From Saprospirales bacterium (GTDB taxonomy: Bacteria; Bacteroidota; Bacteroidia; Chitinophagales; Saprospiraceae): DNA of 41,807 nt. Under the pieces are notes generated by a model. The model searched no databases, had not been told where the DNA came from, and worked only from the letters and a program-made list of their open reading frames with translations. The stretch lies in NCBI GenBank assembly GCA_007693915.1, contig RECS01000097.1, forward strand, positions 1 to 41,807, in the 5' to 3' direction. A program made the position numbers and the translations under genes. Numbering within the stretch: position 1 is the stretch's first letter; every line of letters begins with the position of its first letter. Of this stretch, positions 8,901 through 18,800 are shown piece by piece.

Positions 8901-10927
8901 TGCTCACTTTGGCTGCCATCTAAAATCAAAAGACTATCATTGCAATTCCATAGCCGGTCACCACCTGCATTAGCTTCCGGAAAGTCAGCAGAAAGACCAA
9001 CTTCAAAAAAGGCGGTGTCTGAGCAGCCATTGAGGAAGTTAGTGACAATTAGCTGATAGAAACCTGCTGCATTTATTGTAACTGTGGGTTCAAAGTCATT
9101 ACCAACAATACTCCCGGCTATAACAGTTGACCACTGATAATCATAGTTACCCGGAGGTTCCACTTCTGCCTCCAGTGTAATTTCCGTGGCATTACAATCT
9201 AGTTCATTTTCACCCAATATGGAAACATCCGGACTCTCCCTATCCTCTTCAACAATGAAAGGCACTTCATCTGTAGGGCAAATGATATCGCCATCATCAT
9301 AAAGCAGTTGCAGGATATAATTTCCCCCGGCATCTGCTTCGATAATAGGAGTGCCCTGTCCTGATACAATATTTCCATTGGTTGTATCCCAAATAAATTC
9401 AATGTGATCTCCCATGCTTGAAAAAGAGGCATCCAAAAAGATCGTACTTTCAAAACAATTGATCAATCCGGGATTGTCCACTAAAATTTCCAACTCTATA
9501 ACCTCTAAGTCAAGATGAACGATTGAGTCACATTGACCGGGTCTTTCTATAGTAATAATATAGTTGCCGGTTTCTGAAAAACCTTGCCCTCCGATCTCAA
9601 TAGGCTGTCCATTCCAACAAATTTTTTCATCCAAAAAAACTTCAACAGGCTCCAATATATCCACAGTAATTTCATCCTCCACTTCACAAATAGGATACAT
9701 AGCAATATCATCAATAATAAAGCCATTTCCCACCGGTGATACATTACCCTGATGATTGTATATACAAAATGTGATGGTACCATCAGCCTGGGCGACCCAG
9801 TTTGCATTCATTCTGACCCAGCCGCTAAAACAGGGTATAGCTGGAGGATCGAAAATAGCACCTACAAAATCACCATCTATGGAAAACTGCAACTCAGCCT
9901 GAGGCAGAAAGCCTGAAGTTAGAGTATTGATATAGGCCTCCAGCTGATATTCAATTCCTTCCTGAACTTCAATGTATTGACACCATACGTTTTGCGGTGG
10001 AGCATTGGTTCCATTCACTATAATCATATTTCCATTATTGCCGGTATGATCTGAGCACAATGGAAAATTAGAAAAAACGATATCAGGAGAGTTAGCAACT
10101 GCAAAAGCATTACCGGCAGATATATCATCCTCATCGTATTCGTAATCACTAAAAAAACCTGCATAACCAAAATCAAAATGGGTATTATATACTATATTAT
10201 GGGACTCAGATCTTCCTGTTAACATAAATACCGTGGGATTATCAGGAACAGTGGCCGTACTATTTAAAGAAAAGGGATTTGTTACCAGATTCTGAGGCTC
10301 CCAGAAAAAGTCATAAATTTCACCACTCACTGTACCGTTGAGCGTAACCAAATCACCCTCATTACACACAAATTGATCCTCGCCGGCATCCACCTCCACC
10401 TGGCAGTCTCCTTCTACTAAAAAAACAGCCCCAAAAATTAGCGCTTCAATTGCCCCTGGTGGTCCTGCTGCTAAAACCGGTGTGGGCTCATCAACAATAT
10501 GAATAATAAAGGGCTCTTCACAACTACCAATGTGTTCAAATTCAAATAGCAAAACCCCTACTCCATTACCAATCGTTACCGGAGGACCTCCTGAAGCCCA
10601 GAAAACTTGGACGACTCCTGGAGTGGGTATAGTAGTTGTTGTGCCGGAGGGAAATAAATCCTGAAATCCGTTATAACTTACTCTGTCACTGTCATACTCC
10701 AGAGTAAAGGTAAGATTATTTAATCCGGCAAAATTATTGACATACAATTCAACATTAAATGAGCCATTACATGGTACCTCTCCATTTTTAACTACTAATT
10801 CAACTTGAGCTGATAAAACTTCTAAAACAAATACAAATACCAAGAGAACAAGAAAGGATTTCTTACCTCCTTCTTGAAAGTTAATTGAAAGTTTAATTTT
10901 TGAAATATCGTGTACTGTCAGCCTCAT
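5948..10927 (-). CDS. Giant T9SS type B client: cohesin-like head, 11 two-Cys repeats, gliding-type C-terminus
   Basis: A 1659-residue secreted protein. A long basic N-region precedes a hydrophobic signal segment (about 24-40, ending VLSA|Q). Residues about 40-170 resemble a cohesin domain (VNNFAGLNNLTFTLEYD...). About 240-412 resemble a jelly-roll carbohydrate-binding module. From about 480 to 1400 there are eleven tandem Ig/PKD-like repeats of about 83 residues. Each has a Cys near its start (L.C....LDG) and one near its end (NGC..DSV), with a central W.T..G.I.SG motif. A SprB-like module and the type B sorting domain follow (IPNAFSPNDDGIND, about 1563-1578, to the end). Expected location: cell surface or extracellular after T9SS export. 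Its role is probably adhesive or structural; no catalytic motif was found. Its own -7 box lies 20 nt upstream. Confidence 0.88.
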   Translation of the reverse strand: MRLTVHDISKIKLSINFQEGGKKSFLVLLVFVFVLEVLSAQVELVVKNGEVPCNGSFNVELYVNNFAGLNNLTFTLEYDSDRVSYNGFQDLFPSGTTTTIPTPGVVQVFWASGGPPVTIGNGVGVLLFEFEHIGSCEEPFIIHIVDEPTPVLAAGPPGAIEALIFGAVFLVEGDCQVEVDAGEDQFVCNEGDLVTLNGTVSGEIYDFFWEPQNLVTNPFSLNSTATVPDNPTVFMLTGRSESHNIVYNTHFDFGYAGFFSDYEYDEDDISAGNAFAVANSPDIVFSNFPLCSDHTGNNGNMIIVNGTNAPPQNVWCQYIEVQEGIEYQLEAYINTLTSGFLPQAELQFSIDGDFVGAIFDPPAIPCFSGWVRMNANWVAQADGTITFCIYNHQGNVSPVGNGFIIDDIAMYPICEVEDEITVDILEPVEVFLDEKICWNGQPIEIGGQGFSETGNYIITIERPGQCDSIVHLDLEVIELEILVDNPGLINCFESTIFLDASFSSMGDHIEFIWDTTNGNIVSGQGTPIIEADAGGNYILQLLYDDGDIICPTDEVPFIVEEDRESPDVSILGENELDCNATEITLEAEVEPPGNYDYQWSTVIAGSIVGNDFEPTVTINAAGFYQLIVTNFLNGCSDTAFFEVGLSADFPEANAGGDRLWNCNDSLLILDGSQSEQGAGISYLWTTENGLILGSTEELLLSIASTGTYVLIVTNEENSCISTDTVRVSLPDSLPFLMPEGDSLINCNIPIGTIGFSLNPDSLEAVFNWTTLDGTINSSPDSAFIQTAAAGWYVAEVFFPENGCSISDSILVLADFNFPIADAGRDTVLGCSPPSIVLDGSNSDTSSNLLIEWTGPLGGILTGANTYFPTVIQAGTYFLNISDSLNGCVGMDSVVVVPADDLPQITFQGSRVINCIDSSILIQAVVSPSNFSPVFDWETSDGNFDILGDSSSIVVYSAGIYSLNVLFEENQCSSSEILIIEEDLSFPEIEFLTFDSLYCGNELIRLDIAVDSSLDLNYAWIGPLGGIISGEETASPQIGEEGWYVVTVVNESNGCISTDSIRVNARFDEPEFEIEQQGALDCSGAIAELSLINTDGVNYSVQWNSVAGNILTDPSADFIFVDQSGWYFISATHPLSNCVRIDSVEVINNAELPVADAGPNRILNCRDSIVELDGTLSDQGMEMVFLWTTNNGNIVSGESSPNPLVNAAGIYYLTVSNTSNSCSSVDSVEVFEDIVLPGFFISGDSLINCRDSIAQLSLVPQESGEYVADWLNPSGELILSGDDFELTVNEAGEYQINLTDIGNYCSSSVWFTVDEDFRVPIAQIECLDCGVCLQLPAVLDANGSQSASGILDFSWGSSVGDWEDIGSGRLMANAEGWYYLKVADAVNGCSSRDSIWIELDQVEMPPYQLFPLDCRSAEGEIHMEESSNIISYSIDGGINWQNSSVFSGLLPGFFDLMVRDSVGCESDVLTVELEDLRASISISLPADLVVSSGGVLQLNLEILSPNPGLLNYNWEPPALFSCENCHDPEVGPIVEDQLISVQVISEGGCVGSTESWLRLVRDSAKIYIPNAFSPNDDGINDRLVVYASESVDKIHSISVFSRWGEVFFSRENFPPNDDSFGWDGTINGEKAPPGIYFAMVEVEEMDGIIKIISKSITLIR

Positions 10928-10947
10928 AGAACAATGTCTATAAATTT

Positions 10948-10955
10948 CAAAGATA
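10948..10955 (-). promoter_or_regulatory. -7 box for 1659-residue gene (TATCTTTG)
   Basis: Minus-strand TATCTTTG fits TAnnTTTG, with 20 nt between it and the ATG at 10927. No consensus -33 TTTG at 19-nt spacing. It implies the two giant genes need not be one transcript, although the gap between them is only 115 bp. Confidence 0.4.
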
Positions 10956-11042
10956 AAAAAAGTACAGAACCTATTACTAAAGTAAATAAATTAGCAATTT
11001 ATCCTATCTGGATTATTAGACAGAATTAAAGTCAGATGGATT

Positions 11043-14000
11043 TTACTTGAGTATTGTCACATCACCAGACAATTGAATTATTTCACCATCAATGAGTTCC
11101 AAACTAACTACATAAACAAAGACGCCATACTCTGCTTTCTCCCCATTGACCACTGTACCATCCCAACCATAATTATCGTCATTGGGAAGGAAATTTTCTC
11201 TACTGAATACCTTTTCGCCCCATCGATCAAATATATTCCACTCTATTACCCTTGCAACGCTTCTGTTGGTATAAATAATAAGAATATCGTTTATCCCATC
11301 ATCGTTCGGGCTAAAAGCATTTGGAATAAAAACCGCGGGATCTGAGAGTACATCAATAAAAATTTCAGCTACAGCAGGACATCCTCTTAAGTCTTCTACA
11401 TAAAGCTGATATGTAGTCGACTCTGTAATTTCTACGGATGGTCTGAGACAATTCGGGCAATCCAATCCTGTAGGTGGCGACCATTCAATCAAACTGATAT
11501 CAGAATCTGAAACATTAAGTTGAGTTTCCATTTCATAGGGTTGACCAAAACTCAGGGTATAACTTTCAGGAAGACTGACTATCAATTCTGAGGGTTCATT
11601 TATTGTCAATTCCCTTTCTATTGTGCAGCCCAATGCATCTGTAATTAGTAGATTATAATCCCCTGGAGAAAGTTGGCTAAACACTCCATTTTGACTAATT
11701 GAATCTGCTTGGGTACCCTGCAGTTCATATCGATAAGGAAAACTACCACCTTCAACCGAATAAACAGTAAGCAAACCCAAGTCACCGGGACAAATAGGCT
11801 GAACTACTTCCATATCAATTCCCTCTGGAAGGTTTTGCCCTACTGTAACAAAATCTTCAGCCTCACAACCATTATCCAGATTTACAATTCTAACTGTATA
11901 AATCCCGGGAGCAACAACCTCTATTTGAGCCTGCTCATGATCCCCTAAAATCTCCCCTTCTGAGGTTGTCCAATTAATTTCAAAATTATCTGAATGATTC
12001 GATGAAGCAGCATTTAAAACTACCGAAGGATTGTCACAGGGTATAAGTTGATCTTCCCCTGCGAAGATATTTGGCAAGTCAACATTTTCTTCTACTTCAA
12101 CAGAAAATGACACACTGCAACCTGTCCTACTTAAAGTCAGTTCTAGCTCGTAAACTCCAGGTGCATCGACAGTGATTTCACTAGAATTTAGACCGGAAAC
12201 TATATTTCCATTTGTAGTGCTCCAATCAAATTCCAGATCTGCATCAGGAGTTGGTGAGTTTGCAATTATGTCCGATTGGTTGATTAAACAGGTGAGCTCT
12301 TCAGGTTCATTAAATTCAGCTACAGGTTCTTCAAAATCACCTTCAACCCTAACGGACATTGAATTCTGGCAGCCATTCATCTCATTTGTCACAGTTAGAA
12401 TATACAATCCCAAACTACCAGCTTCAACAACTATCTCATCATCAACCCCAATGACAGATCCACCATCCTCGGCTTGCCACTGGAAAGAAATATTCGAACC
12501 ACTTTCTGAATCACTACCATCCAACACCACTGACTCCACCACACAGGTGAGCAAATCGGGTTCTAAAATATTTACCTCGGGCAAATCCTGATCTATTTCT
12601 ACCGTAACACTAACAGTATCAGCACATCCTGAAATTTCATTAATTCCTATAAAATAATATTCACCAGCCTGAGAGACGTTTACCAACAACTCATCTACAG
12701 CAATCAAATCCCAATTTGAGTCCCTCCATTCAGTATTGGTAACCAAATCTGGTTCCTCAATTACACCCTGTATTCCGGCAGTTTGGTCTTCACACGAAAT
12801 AAAATCGAGTGTTTCAGCAGAAATTCTTGGCAGCCCGGGTGCAAAGTCTAAAATTATCTCAGCAAAAGGATTGGTACATGAACATAAAAAGTCTAACTCA
12901 TAAACGATACGCAGTGGTCCGCCGGTAAATCCATCTAAAATTTCAACAGGTATAAGTACAGAGTCCTGAAATGGTGGAATAACAATTTGATTAGGAAGGG
13001 GGACAAAGTCCACACCAGGAACTGCGGTACTTAAATCCGTAGAAAAATTAAAATTGACCACAACAGAGTCCTCAAGATTTCCCGAACCTATCCTACTGAG
13101 GACAAAATATGCTTGATCTTCCAAACACTCATCGAAAATAACATTACTACCAGTACCTTCAACATTGGACTCCAAAATAGAACTTGCTCCGGCATCGAAA
13201 CTTCCAGCCTCCAGAAAAACAGCAGAGTCATAATTGGCATCAATAACATCTCCAACAACCATTTTAATGGTATAGGTTTCGCATGGAATTACAACAGCCG
13301 TAGCTTCGAACACCGCGGTATATCCATCAAATTCAATCAATTCAATAGCCACACCATCTGTCTCCAGCAAATCACCACAAGTTGCCTCATCACCGGCGCC
13401 CTGAGGTTGTCCTTCTGGAGTATTATCAAAGTAATATTGGCTATTCAACTCTCTGTTGACATTATTTATGGCAACAGCTTCAGTAGTTCCAGGGATAAGT
13501 GCTATATTTTCAGCCCCATTAGTGAAAGGACCATCAATTCCAGGTCCGCTGATAAAAAAACCAAAAACATCATTAAAATTATCTCCAACCCATTCACAAT
13601 ACTCCTCTGAAGCAAAAACATAGCGGAAGCGAACAGTATCTGCTGTTGGAACAAAATCAAATTGAATACCCACAGCGTCATTAATCGCCTGATCGTCTAC
13701 CAACTGCCTCAAATCAGGGTCACCATCACCCATTAGGTTACTTCCTGTATTTGGACGGGTATTGGGTCCCAGAATATTTCTGATATTTCCCGTCGAAAAA
13801 ACAATCCCCTCATCTATTCCGATCGAAGTCATACCATTAAAAAACCTGCCTCTTCCAGGGTTTGGACCTATGGCTTGAATATTTGACACATCAAAACAAT
13901 TCCCTCCGATAAGTACATCCCTGATTAACTCTTCAGCACTAAAGCCCGCTGAATCAATTATACCCTGATATCTAGACAAAGAACTTGGAGCTGCCTCTTG

Positions 14001-14399
14001 AAAAGACATTTTATTGTAGGAAATAAAAGGAAATTGCCTGACTTCTTCCCGTTCAAAGCAGAAAGTGAAATGTATGCAAGAAGATTCAGGAATCATTTCA
14101 AAATGTCGACCCTTTGTGCTCCATTCAACATCACGAGAATCCCTTATCTCTAACTGTTGGTCAGAATAAGTAAGACCTGTTATCAAATCATAAGTTTCAC
14201 CCCTATCAAAACCACAAATCTCAATCTGGAAACACCCATCAGGTGCATCGGGTAACAATAACCGATCAACATCCGAATTTATTTTATGAAAAAAATTATC
14301 AGAGCTACCCTCTATAAAGGTTTGACCAAAGGAAAAATTATAGGAGAAAAAGACTATAATATTTGTACAGAGAAAAAGGTAAAAGCGCCGATCAATCAT
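11043..14399 (-). CDS. Giant T9SS type B client with choice-of-anchor L domain
   Basis: A 1118-residue secreted protein with a clear signal peptide (about 1-25, cleavage near SFG|Q). Residues about 155-400 form a choice-of-anchor L domain (FVFASEEY-type core, here YVFASEEYCEWV; FGFFISGPG; TEAVAINNVN). A Calx-beta-like stretch (about 420-525) follows, then four Ig/PKD-like repeats of ~83 residues with the same two-Cys pattern as in the downstream neighbour. A SprB-like module (about 870-950) and the gliding-type C-terminal sorting domain (IPNAFSPNDDGIND onward) complete it. It is expected to be exported by T9SS and attached at or shed from the surface; adhesion is the likeliest role. With the next gene it forms a tandem pair sharing their C-terminal halves. 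Confidence 0.88.
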   Translation of the reverse strand: MIDRRFYLFLCTNIIVFFSYNFSFGQTFIEGSSDNFFHKINSDVDRLLLPDAPDGCFQIEICGFDRGETYDLITGLTYSDQQLEIRDSRDVEWSTKGRHFEMIPESSCIHFTFCFEREEVRQFPFISYNKMSFQEAAPSSLSRYQGIIDSAGFSAEELIRDVLIGGNCFDVSNIQAIGPNPGRGRFFNGMTSIGIDEGIVFSTGNIRNILGPNTRPNTGSNLMGDGDPDLRQLVDDQAINDAVGIQFDFVPTADTVRFRYVFASEEYCEWVGDNFNDVFGFFISGPGIDGPFTNGAENIALIPGTTEAVAINNVNRELNSQYYFDNTPEGQPQGAGDEATCGDLLETDGVAIELIEFDGYTAVFEATAVVIPCETYTIKMVVGDVIDANYDSAVFLEAGSFDAGASSILESNVEGTGSNVIFDECLEDQAYFVLSRIGSGNLEDSVVVNFNFSTDLSTAVPGVDFVPLPNQIVIPPFQDSVLIPVEILDGFTGGPLRIVYELDFLCSCTNPFAEIILDFAPGLPRISAETLDFISCEDQTAGIQGVIEEPDLVTNTEWRDSNWDLIAVDELLVNVSQAGEYYFIGINEISGCADTVSVTVEIDQDLPEVNILEPDLLTCVVESVVLDGSDSESGSNISFQWQAEDGGSVIGVDDEIVVEAGSLGLYILTVTNEMNGCQNSMSVRVEGDFEEPVAEFNEPEELTCLINQSDIIANSPTPDADLEFDWSTTNGNIVSGLNSSEITVDAPGVYELELTLSRTGCSVSFSVEVEENVDLPNIFAGEDQLIPCDNPSVVLNAASSNHSDNFEINWTTSEGEILGDHEQAQIEVVAPGIYTVRIVNLDNGCEAEDFVTVGQNLPEGIDMEVVQPICPGDLGLLTVYSVEGGSFPYRYELQGTQADSISQNGVFSQLSPGDYNLLITDALGCTIERELTINEPSELIVSLPESYTLSFGQPYEMETQLNVSDSDISLIEWSPPTGLDCPNCLRPSVEITESTTYQLYVEDLRGCPAVAEIFIDVLSDPAVFIPNAFSPNDDGINDILIIYTNRSVARVIEWNIFDRWGEKVFSRENFLPNDDNYGWDGTVVNGEKAEYGVFVYVVSLELIDGEIIQLSGDVTILK

Positions 14400-14476
14400 T
14401 CGTAGTATTAAACTTTTAAAAAGTCAACATCAGGTTCCCTGAAGATTAATCCAGGAAGAAACCACAGTACAACTGG

Positions 14477-14484
14477 CAAATTTA
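14477..14484 (-). promoter_or_regulatory. -7 box for choice-of-anchor L gene (TAAATTTG)
   Basis: Minus-strand TAAATTTG matches TAnnTTTG and lies 77 nt before the ATG at 14399. No -33 consensus at the expected spacing, so support is modest. The rest of the 14400-14678 gap is AT-rich, with no gene seen. Confidence 0.35.
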
Positions 14485-14678
14485 ATAAAATAATACTTAG
14501 TGCCTATAGAATCATAAGTTTTTTTACCTTTCTTTAAGATGTTTTTCCTTAATTCAGCTATTAACTTTAGCATCTCTCATGTTCCAACTCTTTTCACAAA
14601 TTATAGTATAATTGAAACTACAATAAATAAAAATATGACTACCTTACTCTCCTAAACAAAATTAAAAAAGATTTATCC

Positions 14679-15275
14679 ATGTCTGAACCACTTGTTAAAC
14701 CCGTTGACAATGCGGATGATACAGAATTAGCGCAGCTAATTCAATTCTATGTAGAAACACTGGGATTTTGTCCAAATAGTGTTTTAACTATGTTTCACCG
14801 ACCTCGAATCGCCTATGCATTTATCGAAATGAATAAGGCAGTAATGGAAAATAAAGGCAGAATCAATAGTGCATTAAAAAGGATGATTGCTTACATCAGT
14901 AGTCATGCTTCGGGCTGTCGCTATTGCGAAGCACATTCGATAAGAGCAGCAGAGCGCTATGGTGCTAAGTATGAACAGTTAGAAAATATCTGGGATTACA
15001 GAATACATCCTACTTTTTCACCCGCGGAAAGAGCTGCACTGGAATTTGCTGTAAGATGTTCAACAGTCCCCAACTCAGTGGATGAAGATTGCAAAGAAGA
15101 ATTAAAAAAGTATTGGGATGATGGAGAAATAGTCGAGATAACCGGAGTAATTGCTCTTTTTGGATATCTCAACCGTTGGAATGACAGCATGGGAACCCAA
15201 ATTGAAGGCGGTGCGGTTGAATCTGCTGAAAAATGGTTATCAAAAAAAGGCTGGACTAAAGGCAAACATCAGTGA
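14679..15275 (+). CDS. Carboxymuconolactone decarboxylase-family protein (AhpD-like)
   Basis: A 198-residue all-helical protein of the CMD/AhpD superfamily. The redox motif CxxCxxH is intact: C80, C83 and H86 in SGCRYCEAHS, preceded by the usual helix. Members use the cysteine pair for thiol-dependent peroxide reduction or a related alkyl-hydroperoxidase function. There is no signal peptide, so it is cytoplasmic. Its length matches the 'peroxidase-related' subgroup better than the short decarboxylases. The stop codon overlaps the ATG of the DUF456 gene (TGATG), indicating translational coupling. The substrate is not known. Confidence 0.8.
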   Translation: MSEPLVKPVDNADDTELAQLIQFYVETLGFCPNSVLTMFHRPRIAYAFIEMNKAVMENKGRINSALKRMIAYISSHASGCRYCEAHSIRAAERYGAKYEQLENIWDYRIHPTFSPAERAALEFAVRCSTVPNSVDEDCKEELKKYWDDGEIVEITGVIALFGYLNRWNDSMGTQIEGGAVESAEKWLSKKGWTKGKHQ

Positions 15276-15796
15276 TGGAAATATTAATAATTATTCTGGC
15301 ATTCTTATTTCTATTAGCGGGTTTGATTGGTGCTTTTATACCTGTAATACCAGGTCCGCCACTTGGATTTATTGCATTGTTGTTGCTTCATTGGGGCACT
15401 GAGACAGGATTCTCAGGTAACTTTTTACTTACTATGGGAATATCTGCATTGATTATTGTCCTTTTAGATTATTACTTTCCCATTTATGGAACCAAAAAAT
15501 TAGGTGGAAGTCGAGTCGGTGTTCGGGGTAGTACAATAGGTTTGTTGGTAGGATTAATCATTCTACCCGTTCTTGGAATCAGTATAGGTCCATTTGGTTT
15601 AATGGGACTGATTCTATGTCCATTCCTTGGAGCATGGATTGGAGAAAGGTGGGCGGGAAAAAGCCCCGATCAAGCTACGAAGGCTGCATTCGGTTCGTTT
15701 CTAGGTTTTCTTGCGGGTACTTTCATTAAATTCATCTATTCAGTTATCACTTTCTACTTTTTTTTCAAAAAAGCTTATGAGCCCGTCTTTTTATAG
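15275..15796 (+). CDS. DUF456 family membrane protein
   Basis: A 173-residue integral membrane protein. It has a glycine-rich N-terminal hairpin (LLAGLIGAFIPVIPGPPLGF, about 15-35, the signature PGPP segment of DUF456), a central helix pair and a glycine-rich repeat (GLMGLILCPFLGAWIGE) typical of glycine-zipper membrane proteins. The molecular function is unknown. I chose the ATG at 15275 over the in-frame GTG at 15272 because it makes a TGATG stop/start overlap with the upstream gene. A strong terminator follows. Confidence 0.78.
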   Translation: MEILIIILAFLFLLAGLIGAFIPVIPGPPLGFIALLLLHWGTETGFSGNFLLTMGISALIIVLLDYYFPIYGTKKLGGSRVGVRGSTIGLLVGLIILPVLGISIGPFGLMGLILCPFLGAWIGERWAGKSPDQATKAAFGSFLGFLAGTFIKFIYSVITFYFFFKKAYEPVFL

Positions 15797-15812
15797 ACAA
15801 GCCCACTCATAG

Positions 15813-15850
15813 AAAAAAATCCCCGGATGATTGCACCCGGGGATTTTTAA
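15813..15850. terminator. Bidirectional intrinsic terminator
   Basis: A perfect 12-bp stem, AAAAATCCCCGG (15815-15826) with CCGGGGATTTTT (15837-15848), and a 10-nt loop. A/T tracts flank both sides, so it can end transcription from the DUF456 gene (+) and from the convergent giant gene (-). Confidence 0.9.
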
Positions 15851-15877
15851 CTAAAATTATACTAACTTAAACCTTTT

Positions 15878-18800
15878 TTATTTAACTAATAGCATTCTTC
15901 TTGTCGCACTGAATCCTTCAGTATCTAATCGATAATAATAAATTTGACTAGACCAACCAGATACATTATCTATTCTGATCTCGTTATAGCCTGAATGGAA
16001 ATTCCCTTCAAGCACTTTCATCACTCTACCACTAATATCAAAGATGGTAAGTGTCGCGTCTGCATCCTCAGCTATATTAAAACCAATAATGGTCTGATCA
16101 TTGAATGGATTTGGCTTATTCTGGAACAATTCAAAATGCCCTGCATCATCAACGATTTCATGAAATTCAAGTAAAGTACCCATTGGTTTGCCTTCCACAT
16201 ACGAGATGGACTCTGTAAGATAAGATGAGATCTCAAGGGCGTCTGACAATTGACCTGCCTTTTGAGTTTTAAACCTTAATACAAACAGTACCTCATCATC
16301 GGAAACTGTGGTCGGTAAGACATCATTCCAACTAAATGGAACCACACCCTTAGCCAATTTTTGGATACCGATATTTTCAATACTCACCTCCAATGCGGCA
16401 GACTGTAAATCAGCCAGCAATATCAATTCATTATCGAAAAGAAGAGTAAACTGCATGGCATCAACATTTCTGAAGTCACTTGCCAATACTTCAACCTCAA
16501 TCATCTCCTCAGCATCAAAAGATCTATTTTCAAGCATCAGACTTAGCTGATCACCCGATCTGTTGGAGGATGAATGGAGACCGCTTGGGTCAACACTCAT
16601 ATCGATATCACCTATTTTTACACCTATGAAATCCACATCCGGCATACTTCGATCAAAGACCGGGATACTATACATTTCATCAAAATCTTCAGTCAAGGGA
16701 TTGAATGCGGAAAACACATAATCTGCATCGACAAACCTCCAGGAGGTATTATTAGCAAAATGATCATTGGTGCCCAAAATTAATCTTCTCAGTTGCGAAA
16801 CATCCCGCACATCTACCACACCATTATTGTCTATATCGGCAGCTATCCACTGATATGGAGACTCAAAGGGTCTAATTCCAAGAATATGACGCTGAATTAG
16901 CGCTATATCATAAGTAGTTACCCCGGCTAGCGGATTATCGTCTTTAAACGGTACCACCTCATAGCTACCGCCGTAAGACATCTGAGAAAATAAATAATCT
17001 CCATCCTCCTGAGTCATAAGTGGATCTTTTGAACTTCCCTCAAGACTCACTTCAACTGAACTTACCATTCTTCCATCCTCCATAGCGATAGCACCTGCGA
17101 TAAGCCCTTGTCCACTACCCGAACTACCACCTGAATTTTCACAAGCATTCATATTATCTTGTACAAAAAAGGTGACCGCACATCTGTCATAGGAGCCATT
17201 TGATGCTATTGCATACACCAATACTACAACCGACTCATTATGATAGTCATTACAATCAAACACTATGGTTGAATCTGCAGGATCAGGTGAAAACGCAAAA
17301 GTCAAATCAAAACCACAAGGGTGGAAGCTATGAAGATCTGCATTCTTTGCATTAAACTCAAGCATACCAAAATCAAACTCATTATTGCCGGAAGTATCCA
17401 TACCCATCAACTCAACAGTCAAATTGCTATTGCAAACTACTTTGGGTTGGGTTGCGTTCCTCACTTCAAAAATCTGTTGGCAAGTACTATTATTGTTACA
17501 ATCATCAAGAACTGTCCACACAATTCTATGTGTACCTATTGGGTAATCGCCACTTGCATTAGTAGGGTTCAACTGGTTAGCAAATGGATTAGAGGTTTGA
17601 TTATGATTAAACTCTCCATCATTGTCAATATCAATGGAGTAGGACCACCTGAGATTAAATTCATCAAAACATTCATGTGTAGCAGATTGCCTTAGATCCA
17701 CAAAAGCACCCCCACAATCGGGATCAAAAGAAGTTACTAATATATCCTCACATTCTGTAATCTCAGGCCCAATATCACTAACTATTTTTATAGTTTGCTG
17801 CTCTGACCACATGGCAAACTCTCCGTTCTCTCTCTGACACCAATCTATAACCGTCCATGTTCTGACTATTTTAAAACAAACAGGATCTCCAGATAGTCCA
17901 GTTTCGAAAACTTGATCATAGTGGCTAAAGGCTACATTTTCACATATATTGGTAGTAAATTCAGGTTCACCGGTAGTTGAAGGATCAGTATCTGCGCCCA
18001 TACAGACATTTTCTAATATTACATCTGCAGGCCAAGTAATCCTTCTGCTGTCAAATAAGCTAATATTTTCAATTTTGATCGTTTGACTACAACTTGCAGC
18101 TTCAGTTCCATTGGATGCCATTGCAGTAAAAGTTCTGATTATCGTACCTCTATTACACTCCTCAAAAATACTGCTTGAGGTTTCAGCAACTGTCACTTCA
18201 CAGTGATTGTATGCATAACCATCAAGCCCCCAATTGTGTGGCTGACTAAAATTAGTATTGCCGGAATCATCAATAATTATAGGATTTCTTGGATCTAATG
18301 CAGGGTTTTGAAGGTCACTTAGGTTTTCCAAAACAACGACTGTTCCAAAAACAGATAAATCATCAGGATCAAAGGCATATTCACAACTAACTGTGATGTC
18401 AACCGGACATTCTATCGTTGAACCTAATTTATCCTGTACCTCAATTTCTACCATACATTCATTAGTATTTCCTGCTTCATCAGTAACTTTCAAAACTATC
18501 ATTATTGGATTGTCCTCAAGATCACAACAGAAGAAATCTACATGAGGAGCAAATTTCGTTTCTGCACCATCACAGCCATCATCCATTCTTCGAACTTCAA
18601 GGGTTACAGGACCACATTCGTCGTAACTTCCATTATCAAATGATTCAGCAAATACTCTTGCAGTTCCATCTAATGTCAAACCCACTACTGTTTTTTCTTT
18701 ACAAACTGCTATGGGTGGAGTCTCATCTGTGACTGTTACAATTGTCTCACATGTCGATCTATTTAGGCATTCATCGTAAGCAACAAATTCAACCACAGTC

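Noticed and set aside
5948-10927. Repeat array resembling a DNA-level repeat element
   Set aside because: The periodicity is at protein level (about 83 residues); the DNA copies are diverged and there are no spacers, so it is not CRISPR or satellite DNA.
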